Assembly: GCA_002067325.1 (NCBI GenBank)
Contig: MVQY01000120.1
Coordinates: 1 to 8,217 of the forward strand
Origin: Methanobacterium sp. PtaU1.Bin097
Lineage (GTDB): Archaea; Methanobacteriota; Methanobacteria; Methanobacteriales; Methanobacteriaceae
DNA: 8,217 nt
Direction: 5' to 3'
The first letter of the stretch is position 1, and every line of letters begins with the position of its first letter. The notes under the pieces are model-generated. The model ran no database searches and was not told the origin of the DNA. It saw only the letters and a list, made by a program, of their open reading frames with translations. Position numbers and translations under genes: made by a program. Positions 1-6,358 of this stretch are shown piece by piece.

Positions 1-584
1 ATCTCTGCTATCTTCAACTTCTCCCGGGCGGCTTCGATGATCATCTCTGAAGCGAACTCCATTCCTGAGCTTTGAAGTTTCAATTTATCCAGGGCTTCCC
101 TTCGAATGGCCCTCATCCCACAGTGGGCGTCAGAAACTCCTGCTTTAAACAAGGCGTTCAGTAACCAGGTGAGGAATGGGTTGCCCACGTACCTGTGCAG
201 GGCGGGCATGGCTCCCTTCTGTATATCTCCCTTGAGCCGGGAGCCCATCACCATATCGTAATCTCCAGTTAAAAGTGGCTGGACAAATTCATAGGTGGTG
301 TTCAGGGGATATGTGCCGTCTGCATCACCCATTACAATTATATCTCCCTTGGCTTCTTTAAATCCCCTTAGATAAGCGTTTCCATACCCTCTTTTTTCTT
401 CACGGACCACCCTTGCTCCGGCATCAGTTGCTTCCTGGGCGGTGTTATCTGTTGATGCGTTGTCAACCACCACTATCTCTGCTTCCAGTCCTTTTTCCTT
501 TAATTCGGTAAGTGGTATTGATTTTACTGTTTTACCTACTATTCCTTCTTCGTTAAGTGCGGGGATAACAATTGAAATATCCAT
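1..584 (-). CDS. Family 2 glycosyltransferase, dolichyl-phosphate-sugar synthase type (partial, C-terminus beyond left edge)
   Basis: The ATG is at 582-584 and the frame stays open for 194 codons to the window edge, so the C-terminal part is missing. The visible part is a GT-A domain: start MDISIVIPALNEE, the nucleotide-binding VVVDNASTDNT (residues 38-48), the metal-binding DAD at 87-89 in MGDADGTYP, MGSR at 113-116, and DAHCGMRAI (152-160) followed by GMEFASEM (174-181). This set is typical of DPM1/dolichyl-phosphate-glucose synthase-like enzymes that move a sugar from a nucleotide donor to a polyprenyl phosphate at the inner membrane face. Many relatives carry C-terminal membrane helices, which cannot be judged here. 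The start is supported by AGAAGTGAT ending 6 nt before the ATG. With galU next upstream, UDP-glucose is a plausible donor, but donor and acceptor are inferred, not seen. Confidence 0.93.
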   Translation of the reverse strand, partial: MDISIVIPALNEEGIVGKTVKSIPLTELKEKGLEAEIVVVDNASTDNTAQEATDAGARVVREEKRGYGNAYLRGFKEAKGDIIVMGDADGTYPLNTTYEFVQPLLTGDYDMVMGSRLKGDIQKGAMPALHRYVGNPFLTWLLNALFKAGVSDAHCGMRAIRREALDKLKLQSSGMEFASEMIIEAAREKLKIAE

Positions 585-672
585 TTAATCATCACTTCTA
601 TTTTTTTGAGTTTCTGATTATGTACCGTGAAAATTCAGTAAATTTATCTGGTTAAGTCTTTTAAAGTGCTAT

Positions 673-695
673 TATTTAATCTATCCTATTTAATC
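673..695 (-). promoter_or_regulatory. Tandem TATA-like elements upstream of the glycosyltransferase
   Basis: GATTAAATA occurs at 687-695 and again at 673-681 on the minus strand. Both resemble archaeal TATA boxes. Using the usual 24-nt distance from box to start, transcription would begin near 663 or 649. The matches are moderate and the region is AT-rich, so this is only a candidate. Confidence 0.35.
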
Positions 696-702
696 ATGCG
701 CT

Positions 703-720
703 CTCAAAATTAAAAAATAA
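703..720 (-). terminator. T-tract terminator candidate after galU
   Basis: On the minus strand this reads CTTATTTTTTAATTTTG, with six T at 712-717 and four more just after. It lies about 65 nt past the galU stop. Archaeal RNA polymerase can stop at such U-rich tracts without a hairpin. No stable stem is visible next to it. Confidence 0.4.
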
Positions 721-784
721 GTATTAATCAATTTTATATGAATATTCTGATAGTTTCGATTAACAATTGGTCCCAACTAACTCT

Positions 785-1639
785 TCAATTCCCTTTACTT
801 AAGCATTCTCTTAAATACTGTTTCAGCTCATCTCTTACATTATCATCCATTAGAGCTATTTCTATGGAGCTTTTGAGCCATTCAAAGGTGTTTCCGATGT
901 CGTAGATTTTCCCGTCGAATACGTAGCCATAAACTGCATCCAGTGATCTCATGGCATCGGTGAGCTGTATCTCTCCTCCCACCCCTGGTTTCACATCCTT
1001 TATATGGTCAAATATTTCCGGGACCAAGATGTATCTACCGGTTATGGCCAGGTTGGACGGTGCCTCCTGGAAGGATGGTTTCTCCACCATATCCTCTATT
1101 TTATAGACAGAATCAGAAAACTGGGTGCCCTTTATGATACCATATCTTTCGATTTTTTCATCAGGGACCCTCTCTATGGCGATGGTGCTGGCTTCGCATT
1201 TGTAGAAGGCATCCATGAGTTGTTTGGTGCAGGGAACTTTGGATTGGGCTATGGTGTCTCCCAGAAGAACAGCAAATGGTTCACCGTCGATATGGTTCTT
1301 GGCAGTTGAAATAGCGTCTCCCAGACCTTTCTGTTTCTTCTGCCTCACATAATATATGTCAGCCATATCAGAGATGGCTTCTATCTCCCTTAGGTTTTCT
1401 GTTTTCCCACTGTTTCGGAGGGAGTATTCCAGTTCAAAAGACCGATCGAAGTGGTCCTCGATGGATCTTTTACCCTTTCCAGTTATGATCAGTATATCAT
1501 CAATTCCAGAAGAAACCGCTTCTTCCACTACATACTGTATTGTTGGTTTATTAAAGACAGGGAGCATTTCCTTGGGCTGTGCCTTGGTGGCAGGTAAAAA
1601 CCTGGTCCCCAGACCCGCAGCCGGTATGACAGCTTTCAT
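785..1639 (-). CDS. galU: UTP-glucose-1-phosphate uridylyltransferase
   Basis: This cytoplasmic enzyme makes UDP-glucose and pyrophosphate from UTP and glucose-1-phosphate. The 284-residue protein is of normal GalU length. The nucleotide-binding signature GLGTR (9-13) runs into FLPATKA and PKEMLP with the conserved Lys23. QKGLGDAI lies at 103-110, the metal-site LLGD at 125-128, VEKP at 185-188, GGEIQLTDA at 221-229 and YDIG at 246-249. These motifs separate it from the RmlA-type thymidylyltransferase encoded next door. The ATG is fixed by a strong Shine-Dalgarno, AAAAGGTGAT at 1646-1655, 6 nt upstream. A 116-nt gap separates it from rmlA, so it may have its own promoter, and an 18-bp repeat pair lies in that gap. 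UDP-glucose made here could feed the downstream glycosyltransferase. Confidence 0.97.
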   Translation of the reverse strand: MKAVIPAAGLGTRFLPATKAQPKEMLPVFNKPTIQYVVEEAVSSGIDDILIITGKGKRSIEDHFDRSFELEYSLRNSGKTENLREIEAISDMADIYYVRQKKQKGLGDAISTAKNHIDGEPFAVLLGDTIAQSKVPCTKQLMDAFYKCEASTIAIERVPDEKIERYGIIKGTQFSDSVYKIEDMVEKPSFQEAPSNLAITGRYILVPEIFDHIKDVKPGVGGEIQLTDAMRSLDAVYGYVFDGKIYDIGNTFEWLKSSIEIALMDDNVRDELKQYLRECLSKGN

Positions 1640-1755
1640 TTTTTGATCACCTTTTAAGCACGTATTGTATAAAATTAGTATTTACTCACTAATTAACATT
1701 TCTATTCACTAACTAATATTCCACTTATTATTGAACAGGATAATAATCTATTAAT
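1640..1755 (-). promoter_or_regulatory. galU upstream region with TATA-like elements and Shine-Dalgarno
   Basis: Between the rmlA stop and the galU ATG the minus strand shows TTTTATAC (1667-1674) and TAAATACT (about 1678-1685) as TATA-like sites, and the ribosome site AAAAGGTGAT (1646-1655). The first TATA candidate would start transcription inside the ribosome site, so the second fits better, with a start near 1655. The paired 18-bp repeats lie next to and upstream of these elements. I see no clear terminator for rmlA, so partial read-through from rmlDA is possible. Confidence 0.4.
1683..1720. repeat. Two imperfect 18-bp direct repeats, 20-bp period, upstream of galU
   Basis: TACTCACTAATTAACATT (1683-1700) and TATTCACTAACTAATATT (1703-1720) match at 15 of 18 positions, and all three differences are C/T transitions. 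The 20-bp period is about two helical turns, so a dimeric or cooperative regulator would contact both copies on one face. The pair sits 44-81 nt before the galU ATG, close to the presumed TATA box. An operator role is inferred from position only. Confidence 0.55.
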
Positions 1756-2823
1756 TTACAAATGCACCATTGAATTTTCCCCTATAATGAATCTATGGCC
1801 GTTAGGTAGGTTATTTTCCTTAGATTCTATATGGGAATGGTTACCTATCAGGCTGTCCACGATCCTTTCATTACATTTAATAACCGCGTCACCCACCACG
1901 ATGGAGGATTCTATTTCTCCACCAATTATTACGCTATTATCTCCAATAGATGTGTAAGGTCCTATATATGCCTCAATCTCACAGTTTTCACCTATGGTGA
2001 CCGGTCCTCGAATCACACTGTTCTTCTTAACAATTGTGCCTTTGCCAATATAAACCCTACCACTGATTTTAGCACCCTCTTCAACTTCTCCATTATCCTC
2101 AGATTCCAACACATCCAGTATTAAATGGTTAGCGTCCAGGACATCCTCTGGTTTACCAGTGTCCTTCCACCATCCCTTAACTATGTGGGAATCCACCTTA
2201 AGTTCTGTGTTTAAAAGATCCTGGATGGCATCCGTGATCTCCAGTTCACCCCTCCAGGACGGTTTGATCCGGGATATAGCATCAAAAATTGAGGATTTAA
2301 AGAGGTAGATACCCACCAGGGCCAGGTCGCTTTTAGGATGCTCTGGTTTCTCCACCAGGTTTATAACGTTCCCCTCATCGTCCAGCTCTGCAACACCAAA
2401 CTGACGTGGATTATCCACCGGCTGCAGGAGTATCCTGGCCTGGTAATCAGATTCTTCGAAACCTTCCACGAATTCCTTTATACCTGATTTTAGTATGTTA
2501 TCTCCCAGGTACATGATGAACGGGTCTTCACCCACGAAATCCTGGGCAACAACCACTGCATGGGCTAAACCCTTGGGTTCCCCCTGCATTATGTAAGTGA
2601 TATTTACACCAAACTTTGAACCATCTCCCACTGCCTCTTTTACCTTTTCTGGCATGTTGGTTCCCAGTATAAGTCCTATATCTGTTACGCCGGCTTCTTT
2701 AAGATCCTCAATGGCATAGAAAAGTACCGGCTTATTTGCTACTGGAATAAGTTGTTTAGGTCCTGTATGTGTAAGTGGCCGTAAGCGGGTGCCATGGCCT
2801 CCGGATAAGATTAATCCCTTCAT
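1756..2823 (-). CDS. rmlA: Glucose-1-phosphate thymidylyltransferase, long form with C-terminal beta-helix
   Basis: This is the first step of dTDP-L-rhamnose synthesis: glucose-1-phosphate plus dTTP gives dTDP-glucose. The protein has 355 residues. The N-terminal nucleotidyltransferase domain (1 to about 235) shows GGHGTRLRPLT (8-18), PKQLIPVANKP (22-32), the metal-site YLGDN (105-109), LVEKP (156-160), GELEITDA (192-199) and WWKDTGKPED (218-227). Residues about 250-350 form a left-handed beta-helix of hexapeptide-like repeats (IG, VI and GP turns), which the common ~290-residue RmlA lacks. This is the long-form type known from archaea and actinomycetes (StrD-like). Its ATG overlaps the rmlD stop as ATGA. 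The Shine-Dalgarno AAAGGTGAT lies inside the last rmlD codons, so translation is probably coupled. A UDP-sugar pyrophosphorylase role is less likely given its rml neighbours. Confidence 0.95.
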   Translation of the reverse strand: MKGLILSGGHGTRLRPLTHTGPKQLIPVANKPVLFYAIEDLKEAGVTDIGLILGTNMPEKVKEAVGDGSKFGVNITYIMQGEPKGLAHAVVVAQDFVGEDPFIMYLGDNILKSGIKEFVEGFEESDYQARILLQPVDNPRQFGVAELDDEGNVINLVEKPEHPKSDLALVGIYLFKSSIFDAISRIKPSWRGELEITDAIQDLLNTELKVDSHIVKGWWKDTGKPEDVLDANHLILDVLESEDNGEVEEGAKISGRVYIGKGTIVKKNSVIRGPVTIGENCEIEAYIGPYTSIGDNSVIIGGEIESSIVVGDAVIKCNERIVDSLIGNHSHIESKENNLPNGHRFIIGENSMVHL

Positions 2824-3683
2824 TTCATCACCTTTTTCATTTCCTTTAATCCATCTGTTGTGTTCAATAATTTTATATCCAGATCATTTCGGGCTTTCTC
2901 CACGGATAATGAGGAATCCATGGGTCTTGGAGCCGACCTGATTAAATCTTCACTTAATATAGGGTTTATAAGGGTTTCATCCAGTTCAAATACCCGGGCG
3001 ATGTTAACTGCAAAGTCATATCTATTTATTCTTTCATCCCCGGCGATGTGATATACCCCCTCTCTACCCTTAGAGTAAATATTTAAAATTGCTTCTGCTG
3101 CGTTATCTGCAAATGTGGGGGAGTTATATTCATCAGTTACGATGTTTATATCGTTCCCCTCTTTAAGTTCACTTATAACCCAGGTTACGAAGTTGAAGTT
3201 GGTATGCCAACCATACAGTACACTTACCCGGGAGATAGCGTATTCTATATCAGAATTTTGGATATATTCCTCTCCTTTAAGCTTACTTTTAGCATAATAG
3301 CTTAAGGGATTGGTTTCATCATCTTCCTGGTACATCCCCTTTTTCCCATCGAAAACGAAGTCCGTAGAAACGTAAATCAATTTAGAATCTGTTTGATCAC
3401 AGGCTTTTACCAGGTTCAATGTTCCCTGGGCGTTTATCTTATCTGCTTCCCCCTGGTGGTCCTCACAGTAGTCAACGTTGGTGAGTGCTGCAGAATGAAT
3501 AACCAAGTCAGGATTTAAAGAGTCGATTTTACTTAACACGTCATCCTTACGAGTTATATCCAACTTAACTGCGTCATTTCGTGGATTGGTGTTGTAGGTG
3601 GTAATTATTTCATAATCACTGTTAATGGTGGCAAACTTGCTTCCTAATAGTCCGCTTCCACCGGTTATAAATATTCGTTCCAT
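2820..3683 (-). CDS. rmlD: dTDP-4-dehydrorhamnose reductase
   Basis: This enzyme reduces dTDP-4-keto-L-rhamnose to dTDP-L-rhamnose with NAD(P)H, the last step of the pathway. The 287-residue length is normal. It is an extended short-chain dehydrogenase with the Rossmann motif GGSGLLG (8-14), STDFVFDG (106-113) and the catalytic pair Tyr130/Lys134 in YAKSK. SPTFADN and HIAGDE follow in the C-terminal substrate domain, as is usual for RmlD. It is the first gene of the minus-strand unit and overlaps rmlA by 4 nt. No Shine-Dalgarno precedes the ATG, but a good TATA box ends 25 nt upstream, so the mRNA is predicted to be leaderless or nearly so. Confidence 0.95.
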   Translation of the reverse strand: MERIFITGGSGLLGSKFATINSDYEIITTYNTNPRNDAVKLDITRKDDVLSKIDSLNPDLVIHSAALTNVDYCEDHQGEADKINAQGTLNLVKACDQTDSKLIYVSTDFVFDGKKGMYQEDDETNPLSYYAKSKLKGEEYIQNSDIEYAISRVSVLYGWHTNFNFVTWVISELKEGNDINIVTDEYNSPTFADNAAEAILNIYSKGREGVYHIAGDERINRYDFAVNIARVFELDETLINPILSEDLIRSAPRPMDSSLSVEKARNDLDIKLLNTTDGLKEMKKVMK

Positions 3684-3753
3684 GGTAATGTTTAATTAAG
3701 CATGAAATATATAAAATTTTTTGATAATCCAAATTATGTTAAGGTGTTTTTTT
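3684..3753. promoter_or_regulatory. Divergent rmlD / rmlC promoter region
   Basis: The 70-nt gap between the two start codons holds one AT element, AAATATATAAAA at 3705-3716. Read on the minus strand it gives TTTTATATA (3716-3708) preceded by an A-rich BRE-like stretch, and the usual 24-nt distance predicts a start at about 3684, directly at the rmlD ATG. Read on the plus strand, ATATATAA ends near 3713 and predicts a start near 3737, just before the rmlC ribosome site. One TBP site may therefore drive both arms. Confidence 0.6.
3741..3746 (+). promoter_or_regulatory. rmlC ribosome binding site, decides the start
   Basis: AAGGTG at 3741-3746 lies 7 nt before the ATG at 3754. This selects that ATG over the earlier in-frame TTG (3721) and ATG (3736), which have no ribosome site and lie at or before the predicted transcription start. 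Confidence 0.7.
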
Positions 3754-4221
3754 ATGATTGATGGTGTTAAAACAAAAAAACTCAGAGTCATACCCGATGA
3801 AAGGGGCTGGCTCATGGAAATACTGAGGAATGATGATGATATTTACCAGGAATTCGGACAGGTTTACGTAACCACCGCCTATCCCGGGGTTACCAAGGCC
3901 TGGCACATGCACAAGAAACAGACTGATAACTTCACCTGCATCCATGGAATGATGAAAGTGGCCCTTTACGACGCCCGGGAAGATTCAACGACCTATGGGG
4001 AGTTGAATGAATTCTTCGTAGGGGAGAAAAATCCCCTGCTCATCAGCGTCCCCCCATTTGTTTACCACGGCTTCAAGGGAATTGGTACAGAGACAGCATA
4101 CTTCATAAGTGTGCCTACCTTACCCTACAATTACGATGAACCTGATGAATTCCGCTTGCCACCAGATACCGATGAAATTCCCTATGACTGGTTGTTGGAG
4201 CCCGGAAAGAGCCACGGATAA
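3754..4221 (+). CDS. rmlC: dTDP-4-dehydrorhamnose 3,5-epimerase family protein, short variant
   Basis: RmlC epimerises C3 and C5 of dTDP-4-keto-6-deoxyglucose. From the chosen ATG the protein has 155 residues, shorter than the ~185 of classical RmlC. It is a one-domain cupin: DERGWLMEI (15-23), WHMHKKQTDNF (50-60), IHGMMKVALYDAREDSTTYGE (63-83), VPPFVYHGFKG (99-109) and PTLPYNYDEPDE (121-132). By eye, His51 aligns with the catalytic histidine of the RGLHFQ motif, and Tyr125 with the tyrosine near the end of the cupin. The HKKQTD signature differs from the classical LHFQ(R/K)xP(Q)GK and marks a separate subgroup often linked to rmlABD. Since rmlA, rmlB and rmlD surround it and no other epimerase is in the window, the full epimerase role is likely but inferred. 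It is followed by rmlB after 39 nt. Confidence 0.87.
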   Translation: MIDGVKTKKLRVIPDERGWLMEILRNDDDIYQEFGQVYVTTAYPGVTKAWHMHKKQTDNFTCIHGMMKVALYDAREDSTTYGELNEFFVGEKNPLLISVPPFVYHGFKGIGTETAYFISVPTLPYNYDEPDEFRLPPDTDEIPYDWLLEPGKSHG

Positions 4222-4224
4222 AAC

Positions 4225-4246
4225 TTGAAAATTAATTGAAAATTAA
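4225..4246. repeat. Perfect tandem duplication of an 11-mer between rmlC and rmlB
   Basis: TTGAAAATTAA is present twice head to tail (4225-4235 and 4236-4246), immediately before the rmlB ribosome site. It is most simply a replication-slippage duplication that lengthens the rmlC-rmlB spacer to 39 nt. Confidence 0.7.
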
Positions 4247-4260
4247 ATTAGGGGACTCAA

Positions 4261-5196
4261 ATGAAAATACTCATAACAGGCGGGGCTGGATTTATCGGGA
4301 CCAACTTCGTGCACTACATACACGAAAACTACGACTACGACATCGTAGTCCTGGATAAACTTACTTACGCAGGGAATAAAGATAATTTAAAGGATATCCT
4401 CCCGGATATCCAGTTTATTAGGGGTGATATCGGTAACGAGGAAGATGTTAAGGTGGCCATGAAGGATTGTGATCTGGTGGTGAATTTCGCTGCTGAAACA
4501 CATGTGGATAGATCGATTACAGACCCCAGCATATTCGTTAAAACTGATGTACTTGGCACATACAATCTGCTGGAACACGTTAGAAAGTATGATGTGGAGA
4601 AGTACCTGCAGATCTCAACTGATGAAGTATATGGTAGTATAGAAGATGGATCATTTACCGAAGAAAGCAATATTGATCCCAGCAGTCCCTACTCTGCCAG
4701 TAAAGCAGGTGGCGATGTACTGGTAAGCGCCTACCATAAAACCTATGACCTACCCGTCCTGATCACCAGGAGCAGTAACAACTACGGACCATACCAGTAC
4801 CCTGAGAAGTTGATACCTTTATTTATCCTGAACGCAATGCAGGACAAGCCACTCCCCGTGTATGGTACAGGAGAGAATGTGAGAGACTGGATATACGTAA
4901 TGGACAATTGTTCTGGTATCGACACCGTCTTGAATAAGGGTGAATTTGGTGAGGTCTACAACATCGGTGGTGGCAACGAAAAAACCAACATCGAGATCAC
5001 CCACATGATACTGGACCTCCTGGGAAAATCAGAAAGCCTGATAACCTACGTGGAAGATCGGCTAGGCCATGACCTGAGATACTCACTGGACTCCACTAAA
5101 ACCAAGAAACTGGGTTGGAAGCCCGAGTGGAGCTTTGAAGACGGTCTGAAACAGACGGTTGAGTGGTATAGGGATAATCGGGATCTGTTCATTTAA
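4261..5196 (+). CDS. rmlB: dTDP-glucose 4,6-dehydratase
   Basis: This is the second step of dTDP-L-rhamnose synthesis: NAD+-dependent conversion of dTDP-glucose to dTDP-4-keto-6-deoxyglucose. The 311-residue protein is an extended short-chain dehydrogenase with GGAGFIG (7-13), LDKLTYAGN (31-39), AAETHVDRS (78-86), the dehydratase signature STDEVYGS (119-126) with Thr120-Asp121-Glu122, the catalytic Tyr144/Lys148 in YSASK, RSSNNYGPYQYPEKLIP (170-186) and VRDW (207-210). TYAGN and the DE pair are diagnostic for RmlB over UDP-glucose 4-epimerase. It is somewhat shorter than bacterial RmlB (about 350). The ATG follows AGGGGACTCAA, a moderate ribosome site. It is the second gene of the plus-strand rml arm and ends in a T-tract shared with the convergent UPF0235 gene. 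Confidence 0.96.
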   Translation: MKILITGGAGFIGTNFVHYIHENYDYDIVVLDKLTYAGNKDNLKDILPDIQFIRGDIGNEEDVKVAMKDCDLVVNFAAETHVDRSITDPSIFVKTDVLGTYNLLEHVRKYDVEKYLQISTDEVYGSIEDGSFTEESNIDPSSPYSASKAGGDVLVSAYHKTYDLPVLITRSSNNYGPYQYPEKLIPLFILNAMQDKPLPVYGTGENVRDWIYVMDNCSGIDTVLNKGEFGEVYNIGGGNEKTNIEITHMILDLLGKSESLITYVEDRLGHDLRYSLDSTKTKKLGWKPEWSFEDGLKQTVEWYRDNRDLFI

Positions 5197-5208
5197 ATTC
5201 AAAATAGA

Positions 5209-5226
5209 TTTTTTTTAATCTTTTTT
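5209..5226 (+). terminator. T-tract terminator after rmlB
   Basis: Eight T (5209-5216) and six T (5221-5226) follow the rmlB stop by 12 nt. No stem is needed for such archaeal terminators. The tract overlaps the last codons of the convergent UPF0235 gene, where it encodes lysines on the other strand. Confidence 0.65.
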
Positions 5227-5529
5227 ATCCCTAAAATTGGGATATTTTTTAACTAAAATATTTAGAAATTCCTGTTTAGACAAATTATATATTTTCAAAG
5301 TTTTATGCTGGCTTTTAAGTCCGGATACTATTTCTACACTTGAACCTGTGAGTTCTGTAAATTCCCTAACGATTTCCTTGTTAGCCTTTCCCTTCTGTGG
5401 AATTGATTTAATCCTAAGTTGAATTTCATCTCTCCACTCATTATAACCTGATATACTAAATTTATCTGAATTTGGAGATACCTCAATATCCACCAGAACC
5501 CCTTCTTCAATTTCTTTCACTGCCTGCAT
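5215..5529 (-). CDS. UPF0235 / DUF167 family protein (YggU-like)
   Basis: This is a conserved small protein of unknown function, 104 residues, of a family with known folds but no assigned reaction. The family core is clear: IEVSPNSDKFSISGYNEWR (15-33), the QKGKANKEIVREF block (45-57) and SGLKSQHKTLKI (69-80). In most relatives the last motif reads SGxxSRxKxxxI; here the arginine is Gln74, a small departure. It is convergent with rmlB, with only 18 nt between stops, and nothing in the context suggests a link to rhamnose synthesis. The ATG at 5529 has no clear Shine-Dalgarno, but no better start is in frame. Confidence 0.9.
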   Translation of the reverse strand: MQAVKEIEEGVLVDIEVSPNSDKFSISGYNEWRDEIQLRIKSIPQKGKANKEIVREFTELTGSSVEIVSGLKSQHKTLKIYNLSKQEFLNILVKKYPNFRDKKD

Positions 5530-5590
5530 GAGTATACCACATTATAACTGATTAAAAAAGTATTATGATTATCTTTTTGCCTTTTCATGC

Positions 5591-5598
5591 TATATAAT
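5591..5598 (-). promoter_or_regulatory. TATA box candidate for the UPF0235 gene
   Basis: ATTATATA on the minus strand predicts a start near 5567, giving a leader of about 38 nt before the ATG at 5529. The match is good, but no ribosome site is visible in that leader. Confidence 0.4.
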
Positions 5599-5621
5599 TG
5601 AACTCATGAAATGGGATAAGA

Positions 5622-5654
5622 TTTAAATAGAGAGAAATAAAGAAGTCTGTATGC
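5622..5654 (+). promoter_or_regulatory. tRNA-Leu promoter, box A and box B
   Basis: TTTAAATA at 5622-5629 is a good archaeal box A. ATGC at 5651-5654 matches the methanogen box B, with its G at 5653, 24 nt past box A. Transcription would start there, giving a 5' leader of about 37 nt that RNase P removes. Confidence 0.6.
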
Positions 5655-5687
5655 TCAAACCGTAATTTTCAAATGCAGTTTAGCAAC

Positions 5688-5773
<86 letters not shown>

Positions 5774-5790
5774 TTTTATTTTATTTTTTC
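5774..5790 (+). terminator. T-rich terminator after tRNA-Leu
   Basis: TTTTATTTTATTTTTTC follows the discriminator base directly. It would stop the tRNA transcript and also fills the 15-nt gap to the DUF371 stop codon that points the other way. Confidence 0.65.
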
Positions 5791-6217
5791 ACTTTAATTC
5801 AGGGTCATCAACGATAATAGTCACTTTTAATTCCTTTTCCTTCTTTAAATCATCTATTAACTCCTTATTGAGGTCAACTGCAGCTTTATCTGCATTTATC
5901 ATCAGTGTCCTGCTGCATCTGAATTTACTTCTTCTGCAGACCATATCTGTGGGGTGTTTCAAGGTTAAATCAGGGTGTCCATATCCCACTATCTCGTCCT
6001 CTGCATTTTCCGTCTCTAACACTACTTTTATTTTCGTGTTTTCATCCCTTATGGCTCCTTTAAGTTCCAGAGGGAGATCTCCAAGTTTTACATCTGACTG
6101 AACGCCTATGATGCAGTCGCCAGCTTTTGTTATATTTTCATCAGTGGTTACTTCGAATGTGGATTTATGGGTGGAGGTGACATTTTTATGCCCCTTTGCA
6201 TGTAAGACGTATTCCAT
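5789..6217 (-). CDS. DUF371 family archaeal protein of unknown function
   Basis: From the ATG at 6217 the protein has 142 residues and no signal peptide or membrane segment, so it is presumably cytosolic. The family pattern is clear: GHKNVTSTHKSTFE (9-22), KAGDCIIGVQSD (31-42), GYGHPDLTLKHPTDMVCRRS (78-97) and CSRTLMI (101-107). His10, His17, Cys35, His81, His88, Cys94 and Cys101 recur in conserved blocks and could bind a metal, but no reaction is known to me for this family. The in-frame GTG at 6226 gives three more residues but is part of the ribosome site AGAAGTGAT (6222-6230), so the ATG 4 nt further on is preferred. It is convergent with tRNA-Leu and divergent from the membrane-protein gene. 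Confidence 0.88.
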   Translation of the reverse strand: MEYVLHAKGHKNVTSTHKSTFEVTTDENITKAGDCIIGVQSDVKLGDLPLELKGAIRDENTKIKVVLETENAEDEIVGYGHPDLTLKHPTDMVCRRSKFRCSRTLMINADKAAVDLNKELIDDLKKEKELKVTIIVDDPELK

Positions 6218-6221
6218 ATTT

Positions 6222-6230
6222 ATCACTTCT
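6222..6230 (-). promoter_or_regulatory. DUF371 ribosome binding site, decides the start
   Basis: AGAAGTGAT, the same 9-mer as before the glycosyltransferase, matches the 16S tail and lies 4 nt before the ATG at 6217. The GTG it contains is therefore not a likely start. Confidence 0.6.
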
Positions 6231-6288
6231 AATAAATTTGTGTAAAAATTCTCAAAAAGAGTTTAATGACCTTGGAAGTCGGTTTAAG

Positions 6289-6300
6289 TTAAATATATAT
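6289..6300. promoter_or_regulatory. TATA element between DUF371 and the membrane-protein gene
   Basis: TTAAATATATAT lies in the 155-nt divergent gap. On the plus strand it predicts a start near 6324, with a leader of about 49 nt before the TTG. On the minus strand it would start near 6267, with a leader of about 50 nt before the DUF371 ATG. Near symmetry allows either or both. Confidence 0.45.
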
Positions 6301-6358
6301 TATTTTAATCTACATAATATTACTAGATCTTGATATTTAAATGTGTTTTCATCCTTAT

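Larger units (their letters stand above)
585..784. other. Intergenic spacer between galU and the glycosyltransferase
   Basis: This 200-nt AT-rich stretch has no credible gene. Read on the minus strand it holds a T-tract shortly after galU (about 703-720) and then two copies of GATTAAATA (695-687 and 681-673, 14-nt period) that resemble TATA boxes. Either would place a transcription start 65-80 nt before the glycosyltransferase ATG. The spacer suggests that the glycosyltransferase has its own promoter rather than depending only on read-through from galU. Confidence 0.5.

Noticed and set aside
1004..1646. Plus-strand open frames of about 100 codons opposite galU
   Set aside because: No ribosome site, low-complexity composition, and the opposite strand encodes a clear full-length GalU.
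1831..2124. Plus-strand open frame opposite the rmlA beta-helix
   Set aside because: Shadow of the repeat-rich C-terminal domain; no family features and no promoter.
3721..3753. Longer rmlC N-terminus from TTG 3721 or ATG 3736
   Set aside because: No ribosome site, and both lie at or before the predicted transcription start; the extra residues do not resemble the family N-terminus.
4365..4670. Minus-strand open frames opposite rmlB
   Set aside because: Rossmann-fold gene on the plus strand explains the region fully; these frames lack ribosome sites.
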